Shown: positions 18,650-27,168 of the stretch, piece by piece
Position numbering within the stretch: position 1 is the first letter of the stretch
How the letters are laid out: every line of letters begins with the position of its first letter
Assembly: GCA_025210295.1 (NCBI GenBank)
Contig: JAOASC010000016.1
Span: 372,001-436,000, forward strand
DNA from: Flavobacteriales bacterium
GTDB lineage: Bacteria; Bacteroidota; Bacteroidia; Flavobacteriales_D; Parvicellaceae
Direction of reading: 5' to 3'
DNA: 64,000 bases
The notes under the pieces: generated by a model
Told to the model about the DNA's origin: nothing
What the model saw: the letters and a program-made list of their open reading frames with translations, nothing else
The model's database searches: none
Made by a program: the position numbers and the translations under genes

Positions 18650-19225
18650 TTAAATGGAGGGATAATTTTTTGCTCTAATTCGACTTAAACTAACTTGAGT
18701 AATCCCCAGATAAGATGCGATATGCTTTAAAGGAATTCTTTGAATAAGGTTAGCATTGTTTTTTATTAAATTATGGTAGCGCTCTTCAGCTGTATAAAAT
18801 TGTAAAGATTCTAAGCGCTGTACTGTCTGAACATAAGCTTGCTCAATAATAATTCGAAACAACCTTTCAAGGTCGCGATGCTCTTCATACAATTTAAATA
18901 ATGCTACTGCATTAATCGCTATGAGTTCTGTATCCTCTAATGCTTGTATCCCTTTCTTAGAGGGTTGCGCATCAAAAAGGCTATCGGCGCGAGCTACAAA
19001 ACTGTTTTCTAATTCAAAACTTTCTGTAACATCTACTCCATCTTTTAGATAAAAGATTCTTAACAGCCCCCTATTTACAAAATAAATGGTCTTACACCGA
19101 TTTCCTATTGCTTGAAGCTCTTCATTTTTTGCAATATCTATTTTGGTAGAAATTCCCTCTAAAGCTTTTTGGGCTTCTTCTGATAATTTAGAAATAGCTT
19201 GTATTTGTGTAAATAGGTTGATCAT
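18650..19225 (-). CDS. Crp/Fnr family transcriptional regulator
   Basis: A 191-residue regulator with a cyclic-nucleotide-binding-like fold (about residues 25-115) and a C-terminal HTH with the recognition segment ASYLGITQVSLSRIRAK. It differs clearly from the copy at 923-1483 but has the same short architecture. In Bacteroidota such regulators commonly sit beside the one transporter they control; here that is the MFS gene immediately downstream. The effector is unknown. Confidence 0.88.
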   Translation of the reverse strand: MINLFTQIQAISKLSEEAQKALEGISTKIDIAKNEELQAIGNRCKTIYFVNRGLLRIFYLKDGVDVTESFELENSFVARADSLFDAQPSKKGIQALEDTELIAINAVALFKLYEEHRDLERLFRIIIEQAYVQTVQRLESLQFYTAEERYHNLIKNNANLIQRIPLKHIASYLGITQVSLSRIRAKNYPSI

Positions 19226-19373
19226 TTTGGGTTTTCAATAAGTTAATAAAACTAATTATTCTTTTTCTATCTATCTCAGCTGTAAAGAATATAAAAACAG
19301 CACAAGTCACATCAATACTTCTAATCTCTTTCTCTATTTAATATCAGCAAAAGCACCTTTTGATAGAAAAGTA

Positions 19374-19799
19374 TCACCTTGCTATTTTTTTTACTTCTAC
19401 CTCTTTCATATTGTATGGGATATCGTAAATTATATCTTTATTATTAATAAAAAAAACACCCGTTACAATCACATGCTCATTAAGTAAACATGTGTCTATT
19501 TTTTTCTTAAAATTTTTTATCTCAATAACTTGATCTATTATTGGTTTATAATTGAAAACATTTTCATTAGCTACAAAGTAACTTTCGCGCAAACAAAATA
19601 AAACACCTTTAATTTTAACAGTTTTACCATGATAACTTAATTGTTTATTTGTATAAACAGGGGACTCAATAATGCCTTTATATTCATCATCATACTCTTC
19701 AATGATATCAGTCACAACTAAATCTTCCCAACCGATATTTATCACCTTTGATTGGTCAAATAATCCTACAAATACTAAAACACCTATTAAATACCTCAT
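19374..19799 (-). CDS. Hypothetical small protein, possibly OB-fold
   Basis: A 141-residue protein I do not recognise. It opens with a hydrophobic stretch (RYLIGVLVFVGLF) that may be a signal peptide or anchor. The remainder alternates short strands, including SYHGKTVKIKGVLF near residues 55-68 and LNEHVIVTGVFF near 105-116. These two strand pairs resemble OB-fold proteins in which a hydroxyl-rich G-x-x-V-x-I/V-x-G-x-L pattern repeats. Two cysteines (in LFCLRES and DTCLL) could pair in the periplasm. It stands alone. Confidence 0.55.
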   Translation of the reverse strand: MRYLIGVLVFVGLFDQSKVINIGWEDLVVTDIIEEYDDEYKGIIESPVYTNKQLSYHGKTVKIKGVLFCLRESYFVANENVFNYKPIIDQVIEIKNFKKKIDTCLLNEHVIVTGVFFINNKDIIYDIPYNMKEVEVKKIAR

Positions 19800-19937
19800 T
19801 TTTACCTCTCTAAGTTATTCTCAAATCATAATTAGTTATCCCCCCTAAAAGAGAAAGCACTTACAAACAGAGTTAAATTATTGGTTCAAAGTTATTTAAA
19901 AACATATTGAAAACTTGAATCATTAGTTTATTAATTT

Positions 19938-19970
19938 GCTAATTTGATATATTTATGCTAATTTCATATA
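19938..19970. promoter_or_regulatory. Tandem near-identical repeats upstream of the InsA-like gene
   Basis: GCTAATTTGATATA (19938-19951) is repeated as GCTAATTTCATATA (19957-19970), 13 of 14 bases identical, 19 bp start to start (about two helical turns). The second copy ends 1 bp before the ATG. A pair of sites on one DNA face beside a DNA-binding gene fits an operator, possibly autoregulatory. That role is an inference. Confidence 0.45.
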
Positions 19971-19971
19971 C

Positions 19972-20391
19972 ATGAAGATAAATAACTGCCCAAACTGTAA
20001 TTCTACTCACTTTGTGAAAAGCGGTGTAATCAACAATAGACAACGTTATAAATGTAAAACATGCAACTATAATTTTACCGTAAACAAGTTAGGTAAAAAA
20101 ATTGACGAATACTATATCACTAAGGCACTACAGTTATATTTAGAAGGTTTAACTTATCGTGAAATAGAGCGAATATTGGGGATCTCTCATGTAACCATTT
20201 TAAACTGGGTTAAAAAGTATAACATCAAAAGACTTGATAATAATAAATACCATCCAACTTATAAAATTCTCAACAGCAAAGAACTAGGAATATACTTTGC
20301 TAACTCAGAAAACATAAAAGGTTCTGGAGTTATTGTAACAGAGCTTGGAGACAAGTATATGGTGATTAAATGGGAGCGATTCAAAACCTAA
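19972..20391 (+). CDS. Orphan InsA-like zinc-ribbon/HTH DNA-binding protein
   Basis: A 139-residue protein built like the InsA half of IS1-family elements. It has a zinc ribbon with Cys6, Cys9, Cys28 and Cys31 (CPNC...CKTC) and a helix-turn-helix (about 55-82, LTYREIERILGISHVTILNWV). A short C-terminal strand-rich tail of about 45 residues takes the place of any catalytic part. No DDE domain, InsB frame or terminal inverted repeats are visible next to it. It heads the acetate/propionate module, so I infer a domesticated transcription factor rather than a mobile element. Its ligand and sites are untested. Confidence 0.72.
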   Translation: MKINNCPNCNSTHFVKSGVINNRQRYKCKTCNYNFTVNKLGKKIDEYYITKALQLYLEGLTYREIERILGISHVTILNWVKKYNIKRLDNNKYHPTYKILNSKELGIYFANSENIKGSGVIVTELGDKYMVIKWERFKT

Positions 20392-20421
20392 ATATATATA
20401 TTATTAACAGTTATATATATT
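20391..20421. repeat. AT-only inverted repeat after the InsA-like gene
   Basis: AATATATATA (20391-20400) and TATATATATT (20412-20421) form a perfect 10-bp inverted repeat with an 11-nt spacer, starting at the stop codon of the InsA-like gene. There is no T-run, so it is a weak terminator at best; it could be an operator for the downstream transport genes. Confidence 0.4.
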
Positions 20422-20512
20422 AAATTATTGTAAACAGAATATTCTTTTCAAATTAGTGTTGTGCTTAAGAGCATGATTATCAGATGATTTAACCTATTAA
20501 AAAATCTTTCTA

Positions 20513-21736
20513 ATGAAAAGGATATTGCTAATATTAAGTGTTGTTTTTATTCATCAAACAACAAGTGTTGCACAAGGATCACCTGATTATACGGGCGGCC
20601 TTAAAGTTCCATTAAATGAAGATGGATCTAAATATTTTAGATTTATTTCATGGGCACAAGTGCAAGCCAATTACAAAGACAATCTACCAACAACTGCTTC
20701 TCCAGTTAATTTAAATTTAAGAAGAGCGAGAATGTTAATGTTCTCACAAATAAATAAGAACTTTCTTATTCTCACACATTTTGGGTTAAACAGTTTAAAT
20801 AGCGGAACCTTGAGTCCAACAGGAAAAGGTTCTGGCTCTCAACTGTTTTTCCATGATGTTTGGGCTCAATATAACCTTAATAAAAATCATGTTATAGGAG
20901 GCGGATTACATTATTTTAATGGTATTTCAAGACTTAATAACCAAAGTACATTAAACATGATGACATTGGACAACAATCGTCAATCGTGGTCTACCATAGG
21001 TTTAACCGATCAATTCGCAAGGCATTTGGGTATTTTTGGGAAAGGTAGTATTGGTAATCTTCAATACAGAGTTGCTATTAATGATGCGATAACAAATGGA
21101 CTTGACGCCAGAACACCAACTTATGGAGAAGGTGCTGTATACGGAGGGAAAAGGCTATTGGGTTCTAAAAAAGCTGGATATGCTTATGCTGGTTACTTTG
21201 AATATCAATTCTTAGATCAAGAATCTAATTTTTTACCTTTCAAAGTCGGCACTTATTTAGGCAGTAAAAAAGTATTCAACCTAGGTGCAGGATTTTTTCT
21301 ACACCCTAATGGCTCTGTTATAGCAACCGATACCATAGGAAACATAGCAGGACAAAACATTAACCTTATCGCTGTTGATGCTTTTTATGAAGCTCCAATA
21401 GGATCGAAAGGTGGTGCACTTTCTGCTTACGCAACGTATCAAATAAACGATTATGGAAGTGATTATTTATATAGCGCTTATGGAACAGGGGCAATGATTT
21501 ACGGCCATATTGGTTATTTATTAAACGGTGAGAAAACCAAAACAAGGTTTCAACCTTATGTTTCTTTTGCTAGCAATAGCTATACGGCTTCTTCCGACAA
21601 TTTAAACAATATTGGGATTGGAATCAACGCCTATATGAGTGGGCATAATTCTAAACTATCATTAGAGTACAAAAGTTCAACACAAGGTGTCATACAAACC
21701 AATAATGTAACCTTACAAGCAATGATTTATTTATAA
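20513..21736 (+). CDS. Outer-membrane porin-like beta-barrel protein
   Basis: A 407-residue exported protein with a signal peptide (about 1-20, ending SVAQG). It is followed by many amphipathic strands separated by glycine/asparagine turns, and it ends in LQAMIYL, consistent with an outer-membrane barrel of porin size. The N-terminal part (YFRFISWAQVQANYKDN, LNLRRARMLMFSQINKNF) looks like phosphate-selective-porin-type barrels. It lies 13 bp before the DUF4212/symporter pair, so I infer that it passes the same substrate, probably acetate or another short carboxylate, across the outer membrane. Confidence 0.65.
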   Translation: MKRILLILSVVFIHQTTSVAQGSPDYTGGLKVPLNEDGSKYFRFISWAQVQANYKDNLPTTASPVNLNLRRARMLMFSQINKNFLILTHFGLNSLNSGTLSPTGKGSGSQLFFHDVWAQYNLNKNHVIGGGLHYFNGISRLNNQSTLNMMTLDNNRQSWSTIGLTDQFARHLGIFGKGSIGNLQYRVAINDAITNGLDARTPTYGEGAVYGGKRLLGSKKAGYAYAGYFEYQFLDQESNFLPFKVGTYLGSKKVFNLGAGFFLHPNGSVIATDTIGNIAGQNINLIAVDAFYEAPIGSKGGALSAYATYQINDYGSDYLYSAYGTGAMIYGHIGYLLNGEKTKTRFQPYVSFASNSYTASSDNLNNIGIGINAYMSGHNSKLSLEYKSSTQGVIQTNNVTLQAMIYL

Positions 21737-21749
21737 AAAACACAGCACT

Positions 21750-22013
21750 ATGATTGATGTAGAGAAAAAAAGAGCAAGAGAATACTGGCGAGAAAACTTA
21801 AAATATCTAGTAATACTGTTATTCGTATGGTTTTTAGTATCATTTGGATTTGGAATTCTTTTTAAAGAAAGTATAGATGTTATAAAACTAGGTGGATTTA
21901 AATTAGGCTTCTGGTTTGCCCAACAAGGCTCCATCTATGTCTTTGTTATCCTCATTTTTGTCTACATAAGGCTAATGAATAAGCTAGATAAAAAATATGG
22001 ATACGATGATTAA
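21750..22013 (+). CDS. DUF4212 small subunit of Na+/solute symporter
   Basis: An 87-residue membrane protein with two hydrophobic helices (about 20-40 and 48-72) and a charged N-terminus containing REYWRENLKYL, typical of DUF4212. In known pairs this small protein precedes a VC_2705-type sodium:solute symporter, as it does here (65 bp). It is probably a membrane partner needed for assembly or activity of the large subunit. Confidence 0.88.
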   Translation: MIDVEKKRAREYWRENLKYLVILLFVWFLVSFGFGILFKESIDVIKLGGFKLGFWFAQQGSIYVFVILIFVYIRLMNKLDKKYGYDD

Positions 22014-22024
22014 CCCTATTTATA

Positions 22025-22051
22025 ATTTTTATTTATGGTATAAATAAAAAT
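22025..22051. repeat. AT-only hairpin between the two symporter subunits
   Basis: A perfect 12-bp inverted repeat (ATTTTTATTTAT / ATAAATAAAAAT) with a GGT loop lies 11 bp after the DUF4212 stop. There is no terminal T-run. It could tune the ratio of the small and large subunit messages or block an mRNA 3' end. Confidence 0.5.
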
Positions 22052-22078
22052 CTATTTAACAACAAAAAAATAAGCATT

Positions 22079-23857
22079 ATGAGCATACAAGTTTGGACAT
22101 GGATATTAGTAGGAGTTACTTTCTCCTTATATTTTGGAATAGCAATTTGGGCCAGAGCAGGTTCAACGAAAGATTTTTACGTAGCAGGTGGGGGTGTATC
22201 GCCTTTGGCAAATGGGATGGCTACGGCAGCAGATTGGATGAGTGCAGCGTCATTTATTTCTATGGCGGGGATTATATCTTTTGCTGGATATGACGGTTCA
22301 GTCTATTTAATGGGCTGGACTGGAGGATACGTCCTCCTGGCCCTTTTGCTTGCTCCTTATTTACGAAAATTCGGAAAATTTACTGTCCCAGATTTTATTG
22401 GAGACAGGTACTACTCTAACATTGCACGAACAGTTGCTGTTATTTGTGCTCTATTAGTTTCTTTTACATATGTAGCTGGTCAAATGCGTGGTGTAGGAAT
22501 TGTTTTTTCACAGTTCTTACAAGTAGATATAACGGTAGGAGTCATCATTGGAATGACGGTCGTTTTAGTGTTTGCTTTTTTGGGAGGTATGAAAGGTATT
22601 ACTTATACCCAAGTAGCTCAGTTTTGTGTTTTAATTTTTGCATTTATGGTTCCCGCCATCTTTATCTCCATGCAAATGACCGGTTATGCTATTCCTCAAT
22701 TAGGAATGGGTGCTACAGTAGAAGACGGTACTTTTTTACTAGACAAACTTGATAATTTACATACTGACTTGGGTTTTAAAGAATATACACAAGGTTCTAA
22801 ATCAACTTGGGATGTCTTTGCCATCACGATGGCATTGATGGTTGGTACAGCTGGGTTACCACATGTAATCGTTCGTTTTTTTACAGTACCAAAGGTAAAA
22901 GATGCAAGAAAATCAGCAGGTTTAGCTTTGCTTTTTATCGCTATACTTTATACTTCTGCTCCAGCAGTTTCTGTTTTTGCTAGAACAAACCTAATCGAAA
23001 CTGTAAGCGATAAAAATTATACTGAAATGCCAGAATGGTTTACCAAATGGGAAGATACCGGTTTAATTGCTTGGTCAGATAAAAACGGCGATGGTAAGAT
23101 TCAATACGTAAATGGAAAAGCACTTTCTTCAAAGAAACCTGAATATACAGAAAAAAGAGGGATACATGGAGAACGCGTAATCTCTAATGCCAATAGCGAA
23201 AGTAATAATGAACTGTATGTTGATAGAGACATTATGGTGTTAGCTAATCCTGAAATTGCCAATCTTCCTAACTGGGTTATTGCGCTAGTTGCTGCAGGTG
23301 GTTTAGCAGCAGCATTATCTACAGCTGCAGGATTACTATTGGTGATATCTACTTCTATATCACATGATTTAATTAAAAAACAAATTAAACCAAATATCTC
23401 AGAAAAAGGAGAGTTAATGGCCGCAAGAATTAGTATATTAGTTGCTATAATTGTTGCTGGATTATTTGGAATTTACCCTCCTGGTTTTGTAGCAGCAGTA
23501 GTAGCACTAGCATTTGGTTTAGCAGCTGCATCAATTTTCCCAGCGATTACATTAGGGATTTTTGACAAAAGAATGAATAAGGAAGGGGCTATTGCGGGGA
23601 TGGTTGTAGGAATAAGCTTAATGCTTTTTTATATGATCAGATATAAAACTGGTTTAATCGGAGTTTTTGACCCTAGACCTGCTTCTGAATGGTGGTTTGG
23701 AACCTCACCAGAAGGATTTGGAACCATAGCAATGATCGTCAATATAGTCGTTTCTATAATCGTATCAAGGCTAACTCCTCCTCCTCCAAAAGAGGTAAAA
23801 GAAATCGTAGAAAATATCCGAGTACCAAGTGGTGCAGGAGAAGCAATTGATCATTAA
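22079..23857 (+). CDS. Sodium:solute symporter, VC_2705 family (acetate-type)
   Basis: A 592-residue SSS-family permease with about 13 helices, related to ActP. It carries AGGGVSPLANGMATAADWMS near residues 36-55, the first-helix region of acetate-type SSS proteins. The VC_2705 branch has an extra hydrophilic insert (about 315-395). The insert here includes a partial EF-hand-like loop starting at Asp334 (DKNGDGK), with Asn instead of Glu at position 12. Co-location with DUF4212, Acs and a CrbS-like kinase supports uptake of acetate or a similar carboxylate. Confidence 0.9.
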   Translation: MSIQVWTWILVGVTFSLYFGIAIWARAGSTKDFYVAGGGVSPLANGMATAADWMSAASFISMAGIISFAGYDGSVYLMGWTGGYVLLALLLAPYLRKFGKFTVPDFIGDRYYSNIARTVAVICALLVSFTYVAGQMRGVGIVFSQFLQVDITVGVIIGMTVVLVFAFLGGMKGITYTQVAQFCVLIFAFMVPAIFISMQMTGYAIPQLGMGATVEDGTFLLDKLDNLHTDLGFKEYTQGSKSTWDVFAITMALMVGTAGLPHVIVRFFTVPKVKDARKSAGLALLFIAILYTSAPAVSVFARTNLIETVSDKNYTEMPEWFTKWEDTGLIAWSDKNGDGKIQYVNGKALSSKKPEYTEKRGIHGERVISNANSESNNELYVDRDIMVLANPEIANLPNWVIALVAAGGLAAALSTAAGLLLVISTSISHDLIKKQIKPNISEKGELMAARISILVAIIVAGLFGIYPPGFVAAVVALAFGLAAASIFPAITLGIFDKRMNKEGAIAGMVVGISLMLFYMIRYKTGLIGVFDPRPASEWWFGTSPEGFGTIAMIVNIVVSIIVSRLTPPPPKEVKEIVENIRVPSGAGEAIDH

Positions 23858-23867
23858 TCAAACAATA

Positions 23868-23897
23868 TATATCCAGTAGCTAAAACTACTGGATATA
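23868..23897. repeat. Hairpin between symporter and sensor genes
   Basis: A perfect 12-bp stem (TATATCCAGTAG / CTACTGGATATA) with a 6-nt loop (CTAAAA) starts 10 bp after the symporter stop and ends 8 bp before the next ATG. No T-run follows. It may protect the 3' end of a processed transport mRNA or attenuate transcription into the signalling genes. Confidence 0.6.
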
Positions 23898-23905
23898 CGT
23901 ATAAT

Positions 23906-24100
23906 ATGAAAAAAAGACACGAACAAAAATTAATCATTCTTTCGGTAGTCCTAGTAACATTACTAGGACTGCCTTTGATATTGATTTTTGATTCAGACGG
24001 GGCTGTCTTTGGTATACCGACATTTTATTTTTCGATATTCGTGCTTTGGGCTTTAACAATTATTATATCCTATGTTGTTTTAAAAAGACATTATGAGTAA
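23906..24100 (+). CDS. Small two-helix membrane protein
   Basis: 64 residues with a basic N-terminus (MKKRHEQK) and two hydrophobic helices (about 10-28 and 38-58). Its stop overlaps the kinase start by 8 bp, so the two are translationally coupled. I do not recognise a named family with certainty; it resembles the tiny subunits that accompany SSS-type membrane proteins. By position I infer that it is a partner of the SSS domain of the kinase, as DUF4212 is for the symporter. Confidence 0.6.
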   Translation: MKKRHEQKLIILSVVLVTLLGLPLILIFDSDGAVFGIPTFYFSIFVLWALTIIISYVVLKRHYE

Positions 24101-26783
24101 TATTAGCCTTATCATTGTTATTGTCTGCTATTTGGCTCTTTTGTTTTTTATTGCATTTATAGCTGAGAAAAACGCTCGTTCTAAGTGGGTAAACAATCCT
24201 TACACCTATACTTTATCCCTAGCGGTCTATTGTTCTGCATGGACCTATTATGGAAGTGTTGGTGTTGCTGCAAATTCTGGCGTAGGCTTTTTACCAATTT
24301 ATTTGGGCCCTGTGATTGCATTTCCACTATGGATTGTTGTCATGCGTAAAATCATTCGAATCTCAAAGCAACAAAAAGTCTCTTCTTTAGCCGACTTTAT
24401 CTCTTTAAGGTATGGTAACAGTCGTTTTTTAGGCGCATTAATTACTATTGTTTGCTTATTTGCAACCATACCATATATTTCTTTACAACTAAAAGCTTTA
24501 TCAGAATCCTACAGTATCCTGACCAACCAAACGATCAATGTCAAAAGCTCTATTGTTGATGATGCAACTTTTTACATCGCAGTATTACTAGCCATTTTTG
24601 CCGCTTTTTATAGTACTCAAAAAACAGATGCATCAGTCAAACATAAAGGGATTATTGTCTCTACAGCATTTGAATCAATTTTAAAATTGGTCTTTTTTCT
24701 AATAGTAGGTATTTATGTCACCTATTTTTTATTTGATGGTACTGAGGACATTTATTCTAGAATTAAAGATCATACTAATTTTAAACAGTTAACTTCTATT
24801 GGAGGTTTTGAGGGAGCTTTTGATTGGTTTTTTACAATAGCACTTTCTTTTATTGCTATTTTTTTACTACCAAGACAGTTTCAAGTATCTGTTATAGAAA
24901 ATACTAGAGAAAAACATTTAAAAAAAGCTATTTGGTTATTCCCATTGTATCTACTTCTTTTTAATGTTTTTGTAATCTTCATTGCTTGGGGAGGTTTACT
25001 AACGTTTGCCCCATCAGTAAACTCAGATTATTACACTCTACTATTACCGTTCCATAATGGTGAAATATTTTTAGCATTAATGGTCTTTTTAGGTGGTTTT
25101 TCAGCGGTAATATCTATGGTTATTGTTTCTACAATGGCCCTAGCAACAATGGTGAGTAATAACCTTATTATTCCTTATGGTTTTTTAGATTATTTTATAA
25201 AGGGAAAGTCTGAAAGAAATGCGACTTCTATCAAAAATATTCGGAGAATTGCGATCTTCTTAATTATTATCGCTGCATACGGTTTTTATATTCTCTTTTC
25301 TAAACAACTTTCCCTCTACTCTATTGGGTTAATTTCTTTTGTTATTATTGCTCAACTTGCCCCTTCTTTTTTCTTTGGATTATATTGGAACAGAGGCTCA
25401 TCAATTGGAGCTACGGTTGGAATTATTGTAGGCTTAATCGTAACTGCCTATACCCTGATTATTCCTAATTCAATCTTAGCCTACGGCACTGCATCAAGTT
25501 TTATTGAAAATGGTCTGTTAAACATTACTTCTTTAAAACCTTTTGCTTTATTTGGTCTGGATTTTTTATCGCCTTCCTCACATGCTTTTATCTGGAGTTT
25601 AGCATTGAATACCATTACATTTTTGGTAATATCTGTGCTGTTCAAAGGAAATTATAGAGAGCGAAACTATGCTGAAATGTTTGTTGAAAATAAAAAATAT
25701 ACTGTTTTAGATGATAATGCACTCGTTTGGAAAGGAGAAGCTTATGTAGAAGATATCAAAAATGTATTAATTAAATTCTTAGGAACAAAAAAAACAGAAA
25801 GGGCTTTAAATCTATTTTTTCTCAAATACGATCTTCCAAAAGATACTCAAATGGCCGATGCCAGATTAATCAACTTTTCCGAAAAGCTTTTAACTGGTAG
25901 TATTGGAAATGCCTCAGCTAAAATTTTAATCTCTGGTGTTGTAAAAGAAGAAGAAATTAGTCTCATTGAAGTATTAAAAATACTGGAAGAATCAAAAGAG
26001 AATATTGTTCAAAATAAAGTCTTAAAAGTTAAATCTGATGAACTAACTGAGCTTACAGCACAATTACAAAAAGCCAATGAAGACTTATTACTTAAAGACA
26101 AACAAAAAGATGAATTCTTGGATACTGTAGCTCATGAATTAAAAACACCTTTAACGGGAATTAGAGCTTCTATCGAACTCTTAAAAGAAGATGACGGAGA
26201 AATGCCTGAAGAGTTAAAACGTCAATTTCTGACAAACGTCTTAAACGACTCAGAGCGTTTATCAAGATTAATTCACAATATTCTTGATTTTGAAAAACTA
26301 GCGAATGGAAGAGAAACAATTCAGTTAGCAGAACATGACTTTAATACAACTTTAAAAAAAGTTCTCAATAGCTTTGCTTCTATCGCTTCAGAAAAAGGAA
26401 TTAATATCCATTTAAAAACAACCGCCCCCTTACTGGCTAATTATGATGAAGATCGAATTATACAAGTTATTACGAATTTAATAACAAATTCAATAAAGTT
26501 TTGTGAAAAAGATAAAGGACAAATTAATATTTCATATATTGAAGAACAAGAGCATTTAAAATTCATTATTGATGATAATGGAAAAGGTGTTCCTAAAGAA
26601 GATATGGATTCAATTTTTGAAAAATTTTATCAATCAAAAAATCAAAATACTATAAAACCTATAGGTAGTGGATTAGGCTTAGCAATATGTAAACACATTA
26701 TAGCCATTCACAAAGGTGAAATTTGGTTAGAAAAACAACATAAAAACGGAGCAATGTTTGTTTTTAAAATCCCAATGCACTGA
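24093..26783 (+). CDS. SSS-STAC-histidine kinase (CrbS/CbrA-type sensor)
   Basis: An 896-residue sensor that joins a transporter domain to a kinase. Residues 1 to about 520 form an SSS (SLC5) domain with about 13 helices. About 553-635 is a STAC domain (signature ADARLINFSEKLLTGSIGNA). A short coiled coil leads to HisKA with phospho-accepting His681 in VAHELKTPL. The HATPase domain shows N box TNLITNSIKF, G1 DDNGKGVP and G2 GSGLGLAI. Proteobacterial relatives CrbS and MxtR control acs or actP, and CbrA senses histidine/carbon state. The two synthetases downstream make acetate or propionate the likely signal. Confidence 0.9.
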   Translation: MSNISLIIVIVCYLALLFFIAFIAEKNARSKWVNNPYTYTLSLAVYCSAWTYYGSVGVAANSGVGFLPIYLGPVIAFPLWIVVMRKIIRISKQQKVSSLADFISLRYGNSRFLGALITIVCLFATIPYISLQLKALSESYSILTNQTINVKSSIVDDATFYIAVLLAIFAAFYSTQKTDASVKHKGIIVSTAFESILKLVFFLIVGIYVTYFLFDGTEDIYSRIKDHTNFKQLTSIGGFEGAFDWFFTIALSFIAIFLLPRQFQVSVIENTREKHLKKAIWLFPLYLLLFNVFVIFIAWGGLLTFAPSVNSDYYTLLLPFHNGEIFLALMVFLGGFSAVISMVIVSTMALATMVSNNLIIPYGFLDYFIKGKSERNATSIKNIRRIAIFLIIIAAYGFYILFSKQLSLYSIGLISFVIIAQLAPSFFFGLYWNRGSSIGATVGIIVGLIVTAYTLIIPNSILAYGTASSFIENGLLNITSLKPFALFGLDFLSPSSHAFIWSLALNTITFLVISVLFKGNYRERNYAEMFVENKKYTVLDDNALVWKGEAYVEDIKNVLIKFLGTKKTERALNLFFLKYDLPKDTQMADARLINFSEKLLTGSIGNASAKILISGVVKEEEISLIEVLKILEESKENIVQNKVLKVKSDELTELTAQLQKANEDLLLKDKQKDEFLDTVAHELKTPLTGIRASIELLKEDDGEMPEELKRQFLTNVLNDSERLSRLIHNILDFEKLANGRETIQLAEHDFNTTLKKVLNSFASIASEKGINIHLKTTAPLLANYDEDRIIQVITNLITNSIKFCEKDKGQINISYIEEQEHLKFIIDDNGKGVPKEDMDSIFEKFYQSKNQNTIKPIGSGLGLAICKHIIAIHKGEIWLEKQHKNGAMFVFKIPMH

Positions 26784-26799
26784 ATAAAAAGGACGATAT

Positions 26800-27168
26800 A
26801 TGACAAAAAAAATTTTAATCGTAGATGATGAACCGAATATAGTAATGGCGCTTGAATATTCTTTAAAGAAACAAGGTTATGAAGTATTCATTGCACGAGA
26901 TGGAGAGGAGGCTATTGATATTTTGGAATATTCGGCTCCAGATGTAGTTGTATTGGATATTATGATGCCTAATGTAGATGGCTATCAAACGATAAAATGG
27001 ATTAAAAACAATAAAGCTCTAGCAAATACTAAAGTGGTATTTCTATCGGCAAAAAATAAAAACTCTGATATAGAAAAAGGGCTAGAATTGGGCGCTGACA
27101 AGTACCTCACTAAACCTTTTTCTGTAAAAAAAGTAATTACTGAGATCAATGAATTAATAGCAATATGA
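26800..27168 (+). CDS. Single-domain response regulator (receiver only)
   Basis: 122 residues, a complete CheY-like receiver and nothing else. Asp9-Asp10 form the acidic pair, Asp53 in LDIMMPN is the phosphorylation site, Ser83 is the switch residue and Lys105 in LTKPF completes the set. It lies 16 bp after the kinase and is its obvious partner. CrbR and ErdR, the partners of similar kinases, carry a LuxR-type HTH, and CbrB an NtrC-type one; here there is no output domain. It must act through protein contacts or a phosphorelay. Confidence 0.92.
   Translation: MTKKILIVDDEPNIVMALEYSLKKQGYEVFIARDGEEAIDILEYSAPDVVVLDIMMPNVDGYQTIKWIKNNKALANTKVVFLSAKNKNSDIEKGLELGADKYLTKPFSVKKVITEINELIAI

Noticed and set aside
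19972..20391. Active IS1-family insertion sequence
   Set aside because: Only the InsA-like DNA-binding part is present. There is no catalytic domain, second frame, terminal inverted repeats or target duplication beside it.
22093..22752. Additional plus-strand proteins of 66-102 residues inside the symporter gene
   Set aside because: They lie wholly within the symporter in another frame and show no domain pattern; they are shadows of the real gene.
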